A DNA stretch of 55,899 bases from Candidatus Symbiothrix sp. (GTDB lineage: Bacteria > Bacteroidota > Bacteroidia > Bacteroidales > Azobacteroidaceae), in NCBI GenBank assembly GCA_031272095.1, contig JAISUM010000080.1:1-55899 (forward strand). Direction: 5' to 3'. The translations under genes and the position numbers were made by a program. Shown piece by piece: positions 18,082 to 27,200 of this stretch. Each line of letters opens with the position of its first letter. The first letter of the stretch is position 1. The notes beneath the pieces were generated by a model, which made no database searches, was not told the DNA's origin, and saw nothing but the letters and a program-made list of their open reading frames with translations.

Positions 18082-18684
18082 ATGACTGTTGCGATTGTCC
18101 ATTACAATGCCGGAAATATCTATTCCGTCGTCTATGCCCTGAAACGATTGGGCATAGACCCGATTGTAACCGATGATAAAGCCATTTTGCAACAAGCCGA
18201 TAAAATCATTTTCCCCGGTCAGGGAGAAGCGTCCCAAACCATGCAATACCTTCGGGCGCATGGTTTGGATCGTTTGATTGTCAATTTCAAACAGCCCGTT
18301 CTGGGAATCTGTATCGGGATGCAGCTGTTGTGCAAACATTCCGAAGAAGGCGATGTGGATTGTCTCGGCGTGTTCGATGCGCCGGTTTTGCGCTTTCAGC
18401 CGCAACGACACGAAGACAAAGTGCCACACATCGGTTGGAATACGCTGTCCGCGCTGAAAAGTCCCCTGTTTGCCGGAATGAACGACGACGAATTTGTCTA
18501 TTTTGTGCATAGCTATTATGTACCAATCCATCCGAATACGATTGCACAAACGCATTATATTCAGGATTTTAGCGCTGCTTTACACAAAGATAATTTTTAT
18601 GCCACGCAATTTCATCCCGAAAAAAGCGGCGACATAGGAGAGAAGATTTTACGCAATTTTATTCTTTTGCCGACTGCACCGTAA
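18082..18684 (+). CDS. hisH: Imidazole glycerol phosphate synthase, glutaminase subunit HisH
   Basis: HisH hydrolyses glutamine and passes ammonia to HisF for imidazole ring formation in histidine synthesis. The 200-residue class I glutaminase has the nucleophile C77 in GICIGMQ and the H178/E180 pair in QFHPEKSG, plus the N-terminal YNAGN and PGQGEA loops. No other his gene is in the window; it stands alone directly behind rny with zero spacing. The last 26 bases overlap the convergent CNNM gene's 3' end. Despite the odd location nothing looks broken. Confidence 0.95.
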   Translation: MTVAIVHYNAGNIYSVVYALKRLGIDPIVTDDKAILQQADKIIFPGQGEASQTMQYLRAHGLDRLIVNFKQPVLGICIGMQLLCKHSEEGDVDCLGVFDAPVLRFQPQRHEDKVPHIGWNTLSALKSPLFAGMNDDEFVYFVHSYYVPIHPNTIAQTHYIQDFSAALHKDNFYATQFHPEKSGDIGEKILRNFILLPTAP

Positions 18685-19936
18685 CCAAGACTTTGTCGAT
18701 GCGGGCGCCGTCCATATCCACAATTTCGAGTTTGAAATTTCCCCACTCGATAAATTCGCCGGATTGCGGAATATGTCCCAATTCCTCTAAAATCAGCCCG
18801 CCCAGCGTGTTGTAGTCATCATCGGCATCGTATAAATCGCCCTGTTTGAAGTAGCTGAGAAAATTGTAAAACGGACATTGCCCGTCCACCAAATAACTAT
18901 TGGCGGAGGTCTGAATAATATCCGGCTCTTCGTGGGCTTCGGGAATTTCGCCTACAATTGCCTCCATCATATCTTTCAGCGTAACGATGCCCTGCAAAGC
19001 GCCGTATTCGTCGATGATCAGCGCCAAATGGTTGTGGCTGATTTTCATCTGTTCCAAAGCCGAATAGACCTCCATATTTTCGTAAAAATACTGCACCGGA
19101 CGCATGCTTTTCCGAATATCGAAATCGGGCGAATAGATTTGCATAAAAATATCTTTGATATAGACGATACCTTCGATGTGGTCTAAATCGTCTTTCCCGA
19201 CCGGATATTTGGTATAAGGATTGTTCAAGATGACTTCTTTGATTTCTTCGGGCGTCATTTCGATATCTATCCATTCGATGTCGGGACGAGGCGTCATGAT
19301 CGACGACAAATCGCGGTCGCCCAAGGAAAAAACCCGCTCAACGATGTCTTGTTCTACCGGTTGCACTTCACCGTCTTCCGTGCCTTCACGAATCATAGAT
19401 TTGATTTCTTCTTCGGTTACTTTGGCGTCTTCTTCGTGAATGTTTAAGCTGTTGGTAATCAACACAGTCGTTTTCGACAGCGCCCACACAAACGGTCTGG
19501 CAATCAGCGATAAGCCGTGCATCGGACTTGCCATAAATTTAGCGATTTTTTCTGCCGAACTCAATCCGATACGTTTCGGCACCAATTCGCCGAACACGAT
19601 AGAGATATACGTAACGACAACGACGATCAAGATCTGTGCAATATTATAGGCAAGCGTCGGCGCCACGCCCCACGATACCAAGACGGGGCTTAATTTCACT
19701 GTCAGCACATCGCCCGAATACAAACCGGTCAGAATACCAATCAGGGTGATCCCTACTTGCACGGTAGAAAGAAAATTATTGGGATGCTCAGCGAGCTGCA
19801 AAGCCCGTCGCGCTGCTTTATTGCCACGTTCCGCATCATTTCTCAAGCTGGTTTTTCGCGCTGAAATAAGGGCGATTTCCGACATTGAAAACAATCCATT
19901 AAGCAGAATCAACAATAGAATAATGACTATTTCCAT
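18659..19936 (-). CDS. CNNM/HlyC-CorC family membrane protein with CBS domains (GldE-like)
   Basis: Residues 1-180 form the DUF21/CNNM transmembrane domain: NGLFSMSEIALISARK, FLSTVQVGITLIGILTGLY and IVFGELVPKRIGL are signature segments. Next comes a linker with VTEEEIKSMI, then a CBS pair from VEQDIVERVFSLGDRDLSSIMTPR (about 195-320), and a CorC_HlyC domain (about 335-420, SYLVDGQCPFYNF). Relatives are implicated in Mg2+ or other ion transport, and GldE in gliding is of this family. Which role applies here cannot be decided. It is a single-gene unit read toward hisH. Confidence 0.9.
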   Translation of the reverse strand: MEIVIILLLILLNGLFSMSEIALISARKTSLRNDAERGNKAARRALQLAEHPNNFLSTVQVGITLIGILTGLYSGDVLTVKLSPVLVSWGVAPTLAYNIAQILIVVVVTYISIVFGELVPKRIGLSSAEKIAKFMASPMHGLSLIARPFVWALSKTTVLITNSLNIHEEDAKVTEEEIKSMIREGTEDGEVQPVEQDIVERVFSLGDRDLSSIMTPRPDIEWIDIEMTPEEIKEVILNNPYTKYPVGKDDLDHIEGIVYIKDIFMQIYSPDFDIRKSMRPVQYFYENMEVYSALEQMKISHNHLALIIDEYGALQGIVTLKDMMEAIVGEIPEAHEEPDIIQTSANSYLVDGQCPFYNFLSYFKQGDLYDADDDYNTLGGLILEELGHIPQSGEFIEWGNFKLEIVDMDGARIDKVLVTVQSAKE

Positions 19937-19958
19937 AAAGTTGTTTTAAACTCGGGGA

Positions 19959-19966
19959 CAAAAGTA
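19959..19966 (-). promoter_or_regulatory. -7 box of the CNNM/CBS gene
   Basis: On the minus strand TACTTTTG, 22 bp before the start codon. No matching -33 box at the standard distance. Confidence 0.55.
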
Positions 19967-20079
19967 ATGAAAATTCTTGAACAATTCACTTGAATAGCAC
20001 AATTTTAGGCAAAAAAGGAGTGGATTTTTTATTTGCATGCCGAAAAATTAACAAAAAAGCCGCCGATAAAAAAACCGAT

Positions 20080-20181
20080 GAGGCTGTCTCAAAAGTTTCA
20101 GAGCAGCATTATTTTTTACGCCGAAAATCTGAAACTTGCGGCATAAATCAAAAAAAGGCTGGATGGGTTTTGAGACAGCCC
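20080..20181. repeat. MITE-like inverted-repeat element, copy 1
   Basis: GGCTGTCTCAAAA (20082-20094) is exactly mirrored by TTTTGAGACAGCC (20168-20180). A second, nested inverted repeat AAGTTTCAGA / TCTGAAACTT lies inside. At about 100 bp it encodes nothing and looks like a non-autonomous element. The same ends occur at 48642-48788. It stands in the 540-bp gap between the CNNM gene and the accessory island, and its right end runs directly into another palindrome at 20179. Confidence 0.7.
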
Positions 20182-20466
20182 CCTCTCCGTACCGGAGAGG
20201 GGGGAAGGGGGTGAGGATTTGACACAGAGTCCTTGCTTCGCTGCGGAATGACGGGGCGGGGAAGGGGTGCGACTTAGAAAAGTATTTTTCAGATTCCAGC
20301 GTTCCACTAATCGGTTTTCAAACACTTCTTTTTCGCATTCTGCATATTTTTGCAGCAAAATGCGCGAAAATTTGCCGATTTCGTCTTCGCTGCAGATATT
20401 TTTCAAAAATGCAAGAATTTCGGTTTGTAAATCCTTATAAATGTGAAATTTATCTTTGTGTTCCAA
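20116..20466 (-). pseudogene. Truncated small gene whose 3' part is replaced by repeats
   Basis: A reading frame of 116 residues starts 9 bp after the WG-repeat gene. Residues 1-65 (MEHKDKFHIYKDLQ..., helical and charged) look like ordinary island coding sequence. From about residue 66 the frame runs through the GC-rich palindrome and the inverted-repeat element, giving low-complexity peptide with SSPPSPLSGTERG. I infer that the native 3' end was lost when the repeats arrived. Whether the chimera is made is unknown. The N-terminal part matches no family I know. Confidence 0.5.
20179..20216. repeat. GC-rich palindromic repeat, copy A
   Basis: The right part of this stretch, GTGAGG, and the inner CCCCTCTCCGTACCGGAGAGGGG palindrome match the repeat inside the murC part of the dcw cluster (52674-52712). 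Its 3' neighbour 20217-20275 holds further repeat-like sequence (TTGCTTCGCTGCGGAATGACG, then a C/G-rich tract). I see no gene here; this is the left border of the accessory island. Confidence 0.7.
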
Positions 20467-20475
20467 CAGTTATTT

Positions 20476-20691
20476 TTAAATTTCTTCCGGTGAAAGCGTA
20501 TGTATTTGTCCGTCAGGCGTGAGGTATTGGTGGTCGCCCAGCGATGCCCGATATTGACCGTGAGAATACGAAAATTCGCTGACATATTCGTATTCGGGTG
20601 CAACCACTGTTTCGCCTGTTTCGCTGTTGCGGAACCCGTATTTGCCGGTTGTTTCGTCTTGGAAACGGAGTGGAAAATCTGGTGTGTTCAT
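20476..20691 (-). CDS. Small WG-repeat-like protein, copy 2
   Basis: This 71-residue protein has one WG-like beta-hairpin repeat: GKYGFRNSETGETVVAPEYEYVSEF followed by YRASLGDHQYLTPDGQIHTLSPEEI. It has no signal peptide. It is a close paralogue of the 73-residue gene at 23595-23816 (shared core: VAPEYEYVS-FSYS-GQYRA-LGDHQYLT-DG-IHTL), and a third, 12-codon remnant lies at 24202-24240. The WG fold is a short beta-rich scaffold; no activity is implied. It is part of the leftward island operon, 15 bp after the lipoprotein gene. Confidence 0.7.
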   Translation of the reverse strand: MNTPDFPLRFQDETTGKYGFRNSETGETVVAPEYEYVSEFSYSHGQYRASLGDHQYLTPDGQIHTLSPEEI

Positions 20692-20706
20692 AACTTTTAT
20701 ATGATT

Positions 20707-21258
20707 TTATTTTCTTTCTTCAAATTTTAAATCCGGCATTATTCTGTAAAACACAGGCGTTTGCGCAATCATTTTTTCGAGTTTTTGATTCAAAATGCTT
20801 AACTCAATTCTGACAGTCGAATCCTCCACGACGGCATATTGCTCAAAATCGCCAATATGCACAACGGCTTCCAGACAATCAACATAATTCCCGCGACTGT
20901 CGTAACTTACAAGATACGCTCTACCTGTACCATCGCTTTTGTCGAAAAATTTGTAGTAACAATGAATAACTTCCAAACGTCCATTCTCATTTTGGTAAAT
21001 GATTTGAGATTTACCGAGGTACAAATCCATATTATTCTCTAATTTACACTTTATTTCGCTCAATCGCAAGCGTTTTTGTTCGACTTTCGAGAGTTCCGTC
21101 GGATTTTTGTCAAGTTTGCCAAGCTGCAATTCTGTTTTTGGAACGTTAATCGCGGCTTCCTTACTGTTTTTGGTTTGTACTTTTGCGCACTGTACGCACA
21201 GTATCAATACCAATGCTGCTGCTATTACCAAAAATTTTCCTGTGCTTGCTTTTTTCAT
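20707..21258 (-). CDS. Putative lipoprotein of the accessory island
   Basis: This 183-residue protein has a hydrophobic N-terminus (KFLVIAAALVLILCVQC) with two cysteines at 21 and 24 that could serve as lipidation site, though neither gives a textbook lipobox. The mature part is mixed charged/beta-rich (SQIIYQNENGRLEVIHCYYKFFDKSDGTG). I recognise no domain. A TTG start at 21264 is possible, but ATG 21258 directly precedes the signal. It lies 8 bp after the HD-hydrolase gene. Confidence 0.65.
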   Translation of the reverse strand: MKKASTGKFLVIAAALVLILCVQCAKVQTKNSKEAAINVPKTELQLGKLDKNPTELSKVEQKRLRLSEIKCKLENNMDLYLGKSQIIYQNENGRLEVIHCYYKFFDKSDGTGRAYLVSYDSRGNYVDCLEAVVHIGDFEQYAVVEDSTVRIELSILNQKLEKMIAQTPVFYRIMPDLKFEERK

Positions 21259-21266
21259 TTGCAACT

Positions 21267-21905
21267 TTAAATTATTACCGGTTTATTTGCCAATTCCTGC
21301 AAAAACATTTCTTCAAACATTTTGCGCAATAATTTCTTATTGTGCAGCGCTGCGCGAATTTCTAAAAGTCCGCGCTCATTTTTTTCGCTGTGCAAATAAA
21401 GTTTCAAATAACCATTTTCGCCGTATTTATCTTTTATATGCGAATAGGCACGGTTGAAATGGAATTCAAAATCAACACAGGAATATTTCGTTAAGCCATA
21501 TTGCAATGTACGCCGCAGGATTGTTTTTAGAGAAATATCGCGGTCGGCTTCGGCAATAATTTTTCCATATATGTCGCGCGGCTCGTAATCGTTGGAAGCA
21601 CGGTGGTCTTCAACTGCTTTTTGCATTGTATCAATCTGTTGCGCCGTAAACCATCGTTTTAAATTTTTATCGGCTTTCAATATTTTGCCTGAGATAATAT
21701 GGTGAAATTCACGATTTTGTCCGATTCCAATATCGTGATATGCCGCAATGGTATAAACCATATCAATATCGACGTCGAAGTTTTGTGCAAGCAACAAACT
21801 GTCGTTTATAACTTGTTGAATATGTGCAGTATCGTGCGCCCTGTCAAATGCGTTATATTCCGGCAAAATGTCGTTTTCGATATAATTTTTCAAATCGTTG
21901 TTCAT
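21267..21905 (-). CDS. HD-domain phosphohydrolase
   Basis: This 212-residue protein has the HD superfamily metal site: AHDTAH (H24, H28), the HD pair H57-D58 in AAYHDIGIG, EDHR and EADRD downstream. Such proteins hydrolyse nucleotides or phosphodiesters, and the substrate is not evident. The start overlaps the metallophosphoesterase stop by 4 bp (ATGA), so the two are coupled. Pairing of two phosphohydrolases fits a nucleotide- or signal-processing function, but this is inference. No transmembrane segment is seen. Confidence 0.85.
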   Translation of the reverse strand: MNNDLKNYIENDILPEYNAFDRAHDTAHIQQVINDSLLLAQNFDVDIDMVYTIAAYHDIGIGQNREFHHIISGKILKADKNLKRWFTAQQIDTMQKAVEDHRASNDYEPRDIYGKIIAEADRDISLKTILRRTLQYGLTKYSCVDFEFHFNRAYSHIKDKYGENGYLKLYLHSEKNERGLLEIRAALHNKKLLRKMFEEMFLQELANKPVII

Positions 21906-22567
21906 ATTTTGCCAATTTCAATCATTACCGACCTGTTTGCCAATTGATATTTTTTATTCAGCACAGAACCGTTGATAAAGGTTGTTTCGCCTTGCTGTTC
22001 AATGCCGTAACTTTCGTGAACGTGTCCGAATAAATGATAACGCGATTTGATTTCCTGAACAGTTTTCAGCAAATCGACACAACCGATATGTTCGCCGTTT
22101 TCAGTTAAGTCCAAAATGCCAAAAGGCGGGCAATGTGTAATCAAAACGTCTGTATCTTTGGGAATTAACGCCCAATGCCGAGCGATTTCTTTGCCTCGCG
22201 TTTCCGTAAAAGCCCAATAGTTATGAAAAACAGGACTGACAGGGCTTCCCCAAAACTTTATACCGCAGATTTCTACGCCTGAATCGCAAAGATAATGCAC
22301 GTTTTCGGGCAAGAGTTGCACAACTTCGCCAACGGTTTTATCGGCAAAATACAAATCGTGATTACCTGCAATAAAAATTTTATGACGATAATTCAAACCG
22401 CAAAACCAATCAACGAAATCAAGCACATTGTGTTCCGCCTCCTCATTTGACCTCCTGAAATTTCTCCCTTCAATATCGCCGCCAAAGACAACAATATCGG
22501 CTTCGGGCAGGTTTTGCAACTGCCTGTGCTGCGTGTGGGTGTCGGAAAGAAAAAGGAGTTTTGTCAT
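21902..22567 (-). CDS. Calcineurin-like metallophosphoesterase
   Basis: This 221-residue cytosolic protein has all five metallophosphoesterase motifs: SDTH (8-11), GGD, GNHD, THCPP and GHVHE. It hydrolyses a phosphoester, with two metals in the active site; the substrate is unknown. It overlaps the TPR gene upstream by 4 bp and the HD gene downstream by 4 bp. The last 45 codons are closely copied in the pseudogene at 23921-24186 (shared GHVHESYGIE and TTFINGS), showing that this gene family was duplicated within the island. Confidence 0.92.
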   Translation of the reverse strand: MTKLLFLSDTHTQHRQLQNLPEADIVVFGGDIEGRNFRRSNEEAEHNVLDFVDWFCGLNYRHKIFIAGNHDLYFADKTVGEVVQLLPENVHYLCDSGVEICGIKFWGSPVSPVFHNYWAFTETRGKEIARHWALIPKDTDVLITHCPPFGILDLTENGEHIGCVDLLKTVQEIKSRYHLFGHVHESYGIEQQGETTFINGSVLNKKYQLANRSVMIEIGKI

Positions 22568-23181
22568 AATTTATTCATTGTCAAAACTTTGTTTGTGAGT
22601 TCAGGGTCAAGTTCATACGCCTTTACATAATCGGTTGCCGAGCCGTCTGTGTCGTGCAGTTGGTCTTTTACCCAGCCGCGCACAATGTATGTATGAGCCG
22701 CATCGGGATTAAGTTCTATGGAGTAGTCCAAATCGTTCAGTGCATTTTCGTAATTGCCCAATTTGGCATTTGCCTCTCCTCTGGCACGATAATAAGAGGC
22801 AACCCGTTTCATATCAGGAGTAAATTCAAGTCCGCGTTCTTTCAGATACGCCATCGATTCTTCCTTTGCTTTCAACGCACGGTCGAAACAGGGAATTGCA
22901 TCGGCGTATCTTTCTTCAAACAAACAGTATGCGCCGTTGCAAAAATGCTGTTCGGCGATAAATTCCCGCATCTCTATCGGGTTAAGAACCTGAAATATGT
23001 TGCCGCCATCGGGATGGAGATAATACCACGCAATGCCTCTGTACTGATAAAACAACATCAGTTCGCGCAAATCTTCTTTGCTGCAACTCTCAACGCCTTT
23101 TCCGGCAAGTTCAAACATTTCCTGGAACCGCTGTTCGCGAAATGCTTGCTTTACAAGGTTTAAATAATTTTCTTTCTGCAT
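22564..23181 (-). CDS. TPR-repeat protein
   Basis: This 205-residue helical protein has at least two clear tetratricopeptide repeats in its second half: ASYYRARGEANAKLGNYENAL-DYSIELNP and AHTYIVRGWVKDQL-YVKAYELDP. An earlier pair around 80-110 (FCNGAYCLFEERYADAIPCFDRAL) also fits. It is likely a protein-protein adaptor in the cytosol. It is translationally coupled to the metallophosphoesterase gene. No signal peptide or enzyme motif. Confidence 0.82.
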   Translation of the reverse strand: MQKENYLNLVKQAFREQRFQEMFELAGKGVESCSKEDLRELMLFYQYRGIAWYYLHPDGGNIFQVLNPIEMREFIAEQHFCNGAYCLFEERYADAIPCFDRALKAKEESMAYLKERGLEFTPDMKRVASYYRARGEANAKLGNYENALNDLDYSIELNPDAAHTYIVRGWVKDQLHDTDGSATDYVKAYELDPELTNKVLTMNKL

Positions 23182-23201
23182 ATTTTTAACAACATCGTTA
23201 A

Positions 23202-23582
23202 TTAAAAGGTGAAATCGGGTTCTTCAAGCATCATTTTTCCGGAAATTGGCATCAAAACTTTATAACTGTAAAACAGTTTAGTCTCGCGCTTGTGGAGTTT
23301 TACTTCGTGTTCGTCTGTTTTGAAAATATAAAACAGGTCGTCCTGCAAAAGCTCGCAGGGAAATATTTGATAACGGTAGTCAATAGAATCTAACGGTTCC
23401 AAACGGTCATTACAAATGTCAATAAACAGCCGTGTATCTTTAATCAGAATTGCTGGAATAAGCAAGGTTTCTTCCTTAAGTGTTCGCAGCACAATGCCAT
23501 ATTTGAGATACGGTTTCCGAATCAAGTAACGGCTCGAAAAGAATCTCAAACTCATCAGTTCAATGTTTAATGTTCGGTTCAT
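23202..23582 (-). CDS. Island protein of unknown family X
   Basis: This 126-residue protein is unrecognised. Its N-terminal region (LMSLRFFSSRYLIRKPYLKYGIV) is paralogous to the truncated copy at 24064-24186 (LMSLRFFAQRFNAHEKYLTYGVV). It is also weakly alike the first gene of the island at 32058-32420 in the spaced FF-R-K-GIV and LxxDI positions. It is beta-rich with no signal or membrane helix. It lies between the WG-repeat gene (12 bp away) and the TPR gene (20 bp away). Confidence 0.65.
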   Translation of the reverse strand: MNRTLNIELMSLRFFSSRYLIRKPYLKYGIVLRTLKEETLLIPAILIKDTRLFIDICNDRLEPLDSIDYRYQIFPCELLQDDLFYIFKTDEHEVKLHKRETKLFYSYKVLMPISGKMMLEEPDFTF

Positions 23583-23594
23583 AATATTTCGTTT

Positions 23595-23816
23595 TTAAAG
23601 TTCATCAGGCAACAATGTATGTATTTTCCCGTCGAGCGTAAGGTATTGGTGGTCACCCAGCAATGCCCTGTATTGCCCGTTAGAATACGAAAAATCGCTG
23701 ACATATTCGTATTCGGGTGCAACTGTAATTTCGCCCGTTTCGGCGGAAGAAAATCCGTATTTCCAGCCGGTTTTCGTCGATTTATGGATTGGTATCAGTT
23801 TCTGTTTCGTATTCAT
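23595..23816 (-). CDS. Small WG-repeat-like protein, copy 1
   Basis: This 73-residue protein has one WG-like hairpin: GWKYGFSSAETGEITVAPEYEYVSDF, then QYRALLGDHQYLTLDGKIHTL. It is a close paralogue of the 20476-20691 gene at both protein and DNA level. It stands at the head of the second cassette (WG, X, TPR, phosphoesterase). No signal peptide. Role unknown; WG repeats usually serve as small binding modules. Confidence 0.7.
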   Translation of the reverse strand: MNTKQKLIPIHKSTKTGWKYGFSSAETGEITVAPEYEYVSDFSYSNGQYRALLGDHQYLTLDGKIHTLLPDEL

Positions 23817-23920
23817 CTTTTTAAATTATAATTTTGTCATCTTTTTCTCGTAAAAAAACTTGCGTTTTTACGCTTGCGAAGATACTGCTTTTTTAGATAA
23901 TAACAATAGAAATCCGAAGA

Positions 23921-24186
23921 TTATTGCCCAATTTCAATCATTACCGGCTTATTCCCCAATTCATAATTTTCATTCGGCGCCGAACCGTTGATAAAAGTTG
24001 TTGCGCCTTGATGTTCAATGCCGTAACTCTCGTGAACGTGTCCGAACAAATGGTATTTGGGCATAGTAGTGTATGTTTTTCGACAACGCCGTACGTCAAA
24101 TACTTTTCGTGAGCGTTAAACCGCTGTGCGAAAAAACGCAAACTCATCAGTTTGGTGTTTCGCGACACTTTTGCTACTAAATTCAT
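23921..24186 (-). pseudogene. Chimeric remnant: N-terminus of protein X fused to C-terminus of phosphoesterase
   Basis: From 24186 to about 24064 the minus strand encodes a 41-residue family X N-terminus (LMSLRFFAQRF...YGVVEKHTLL). From about 24058 to the TAA at 23921-23923 another frame encodes the last 45 residues of the metallophosphoesterase (HLFGHVHESYGIE...TTFINGSAPN...VMIEIGQ). The junction changes frame. An internal deletion in a duplicated X-TPR-phosphoesterase cassette explains it. A reading frame of 81 codons survives across the junction but is unlikely to be functional. Confidence 0.8.
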
Positions 24187-24201
24187 AATTTTATACTATT
24201 T

Positions 24202-24240
24202 TTAAATTTCTTCCGGTGAAAGCGTATGTATTTTTCCGTA
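24202..24240 (-). pseudogene. Remnant of a third WG-repeat gene
   Basis: Twelve codons plus TAA (YGKIHTLSPEEI) are almost identical, in DNA and protein, to the end of the 20476-20691 gene. The rest of the gene is gone; the STAND NTPase stop lies 6 bp upstream. It marks the start of the decayed cassette. The remaining part of the 23817-24246 gap, 23824-23920, holds AT-rich sequence with a short inverted repeat around TTGCGTTTTTACGCTTGCG and no gene. Confidence 0.75.
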
Positions 24241-24246
24241 TTTGTT

Positions 24247-27200
24247 TTACAATATGAATAATAACAAATACATATAGAGCAGGATAATAACGCTTGCCGC
24301 CGTTGCAATGGCGTAAATTGTTTGTTTTTTCCAATTTATGGCAGCGGGTTTTTTATTCGATATGCTTTGTTTGGGCGATATTTTCCAACTGAACCACCAA
24401 CCGAACCACTCAGTGAGCGGAATACCGATAAACCACCCAATGCTCGACCATCCGACTGCCAAAAGCAACCAAATATTCAAATAGACACGGACAAAAGGGA
24501 ATTTTTTATAAATACTTGCAGAAAGTAAATATCTATGGTTGTTCCCCTCTAGGCGAATGCCTCCAATTCTGTTTGCGCCCTTTTGATTCGCGCATAATTT
24601 GCCATCTGCGTCGTAAAATGCAACGCCAACACTCTCAAAACCAAATGCTTTGCTGTGTTTTCTCTTCAATGTAGCATAATAATCGGCAACAACTGGCTCA
24701 TTTTCTATGCCAAAATATGATTCCGACAATAAGAAATCGCTTTCATCGTAAGTGCACCGCATTGTTGCATATCTATTTTTGCTGTCGATATACTTAACTG
24801 GCTTGTTCTCGGAAGACAAAAACGATTTTTCGAGCATATTGCCTCGCTCATCAGATTGATATTTAATCTGATAATAATCGCCTTCAACAAGGATTTTCCC
24901 ATTATCAGTTATTCCCGATGTGGATTCAATATGTCCAGAATCATTATATTCTTCGATTATCGTTCTGAAGTAATTAGTTGGTGTTTTTATCGCCACAAAA
25001 TCAGAGATAAGATAACCGTTATCGTCAAATTCCCGTTTTGATTGCAGATAGTCGATATAACTCATACTGTCCACGCTTGACGAATAGGTTCTTTTTCTCA
25101 ACTTCCCGATTGAATCATATTCTTGCCTGACATTTATCCAAAGATTATAACTGTATCCTGTTTTTTCAACTGTTATTGAAGTATCCCTTTGGACACTATT
25201 TTTAACCCGATAATCAATAACTTGCGAATAAGATGCTTTCCCATTGAATTTTTTGATTAAAAAGGGACGTTCAGACATATAAAAAGCAATTGACAGCGTA
25301 TCGCTATAAACTGCGTCGTAAACGATTTTTTCCTTTGTGCTGCCGTTTTGGGGAACAGGATTGTAGTTGGTATCAAAAAATGCCTTCTCGGTCATTAGTC
25401 CGCTGCCGTTGTATTTGAATGTCTGCCGTGAAATACCGTCTTTCATACAGGGCTTTCCGTTTTTATCAAAATAACTTTCCGCTACAATAGCGCCATTATT
25501 AATTTCTACTATTTTTATAACATCTTCATATACAATTATTTTTCTTATCATATTTCCGAAAACATCTCTCTGAATTTGTACTTTCGACCAGCCCTCTTTA
25601 TTGGGTATGTCATAATTCAAACGGTTTTTGCATACTGTTTGTGCAATATTTCCCATCTCATCATACTCGATGGTTATCTCCCAAATATCATTTTCGTTTA
25701 TTACTCTGTTTCCTCTATACCAATATGTTATTGCAGAACGTCTTCCGAGTGAATCCAATAAAAACCTTTCGTTTGCCGACTGGTAGCGTTTAAACGATGA
25801 CCATACAGGTTCCTTGGATTTCAGCAAAGCGCCGTTTTTATTGCGAACAATGACATCGTGCAAAGTATCCTTCTTATAAATAAATTCTTGAATGGCTTCG
25901 CCCTGACGACCTAATAACTCGGCAAAAGGGTGTTCCTGCGGATTGCCGTTTGCGTCTTCGTATATTACTTTTTCCAACCGTCCCGACTGCCCAAAAACAG
26001 ATTGGTAGCGCGAGCGGTTATAAATAAAATGATATTTTGAATCCAAATGATTCAACAAAGTGTCGCAAACGGGAAATATTCCTTTTACTGTTTCTTTTTC
26101 AAATACATAATCGGTATAATATTCGTCGATTTGTCTTTTGTCCGGCAAATAACTAGCAAATAACCAAATAATTGCAATAACAATCGGCAGAACAATGTAA
26201 GAAATAAAGCGCATACGATTTCCTCTGTTACGACTTTTTTTAAGCGCATCAAGTTCTTTTTGCGAAAGTTCGTTGTCATTAAAATACATCTCAATTTGCA
26301 CGATTTCTTTTTCTGTAAAAAGTTCATTAAGAGCGATACGGCTGTTTATCATTTCTTTTGTATCCTGTCGCCCTATCTCTTTTTCCGAGCGGTTGTCATA
26401 TAATTGTTTTGCTAATGTGTCGTGCGCTATTTCATATACGCCGTTATCAAAACGCAAGATACGTTTGTTTACAAAGAATTGCAGCATTTCGATTAGTGTA
26501 TTGGATTCTATTTCCGGCATTTTTTCGGACAGAGCGTTTTTTGATAATGGTTGTTTTGTTCCTTCCGAAGTTATAAAATGCAAAAGCATTTTATCGACCG
26601 TTTCGGGTACAATATTTTTCTCTTGTTGCAGTTGTGATTTCCATTTACCTAAGCGACTGAAAAGAATTTCACCTATGGCGCCGGTTCTGTTCAAGGCATC
26701 CATATTCAATACGGCTTCTGTTTTGTATTGTTCATCGTGGGTTTGCTGTAAATACAGTTCGTCTAAAAGCATCTGCAAATCAGGTAATTCAAATCCGATT
26801 TTATTTTCTGTACGCAGTTTGTCGAAAATGGCTTGTATCAATATTTCTTCTTCGCCTTTTGGCAGCGTTACCGTACTTTTTTCGGGATTGTTAATTCCAC
26901 GCAATATGTCGCCAACTTTATTCGAAGTCATTTGCTCAATACGCAGTTTTTTTCGGTAAATTTCAGGGACAATTTTTTCAAAATCGTATAAATGACCGTA
27001 ATATTCTTCCCGTATCGAAATAATGATTTTGACCGGCAAGTTGAGCGAAAGCAATTGTTTTACCGTTTGATAAAATGTTTTCTGCTCTTTTTTGTCGCCC
27101 ATAATATATAATTCTTCAAACTGGTCGAAAATCAGATAAATGGGTTTAAGGTATTTCAGGCGCAACGTTTTGATTTGACGGGCGAGTTCGGTTTCATTCT

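Noticed and set aside
20080..24240. CRISPR array
   Set aside because: The repeats are few, palindromic and unevenly spaced, or are parts of duplicated genes; there are no regular spacers and no cas genes.
26273..26959. A 228-codon plus-strand frame inside the STAND gene
   Set aside because: Antisense to the NTPase core region; Ser/Cys/Ile-rich shadow with no motif.
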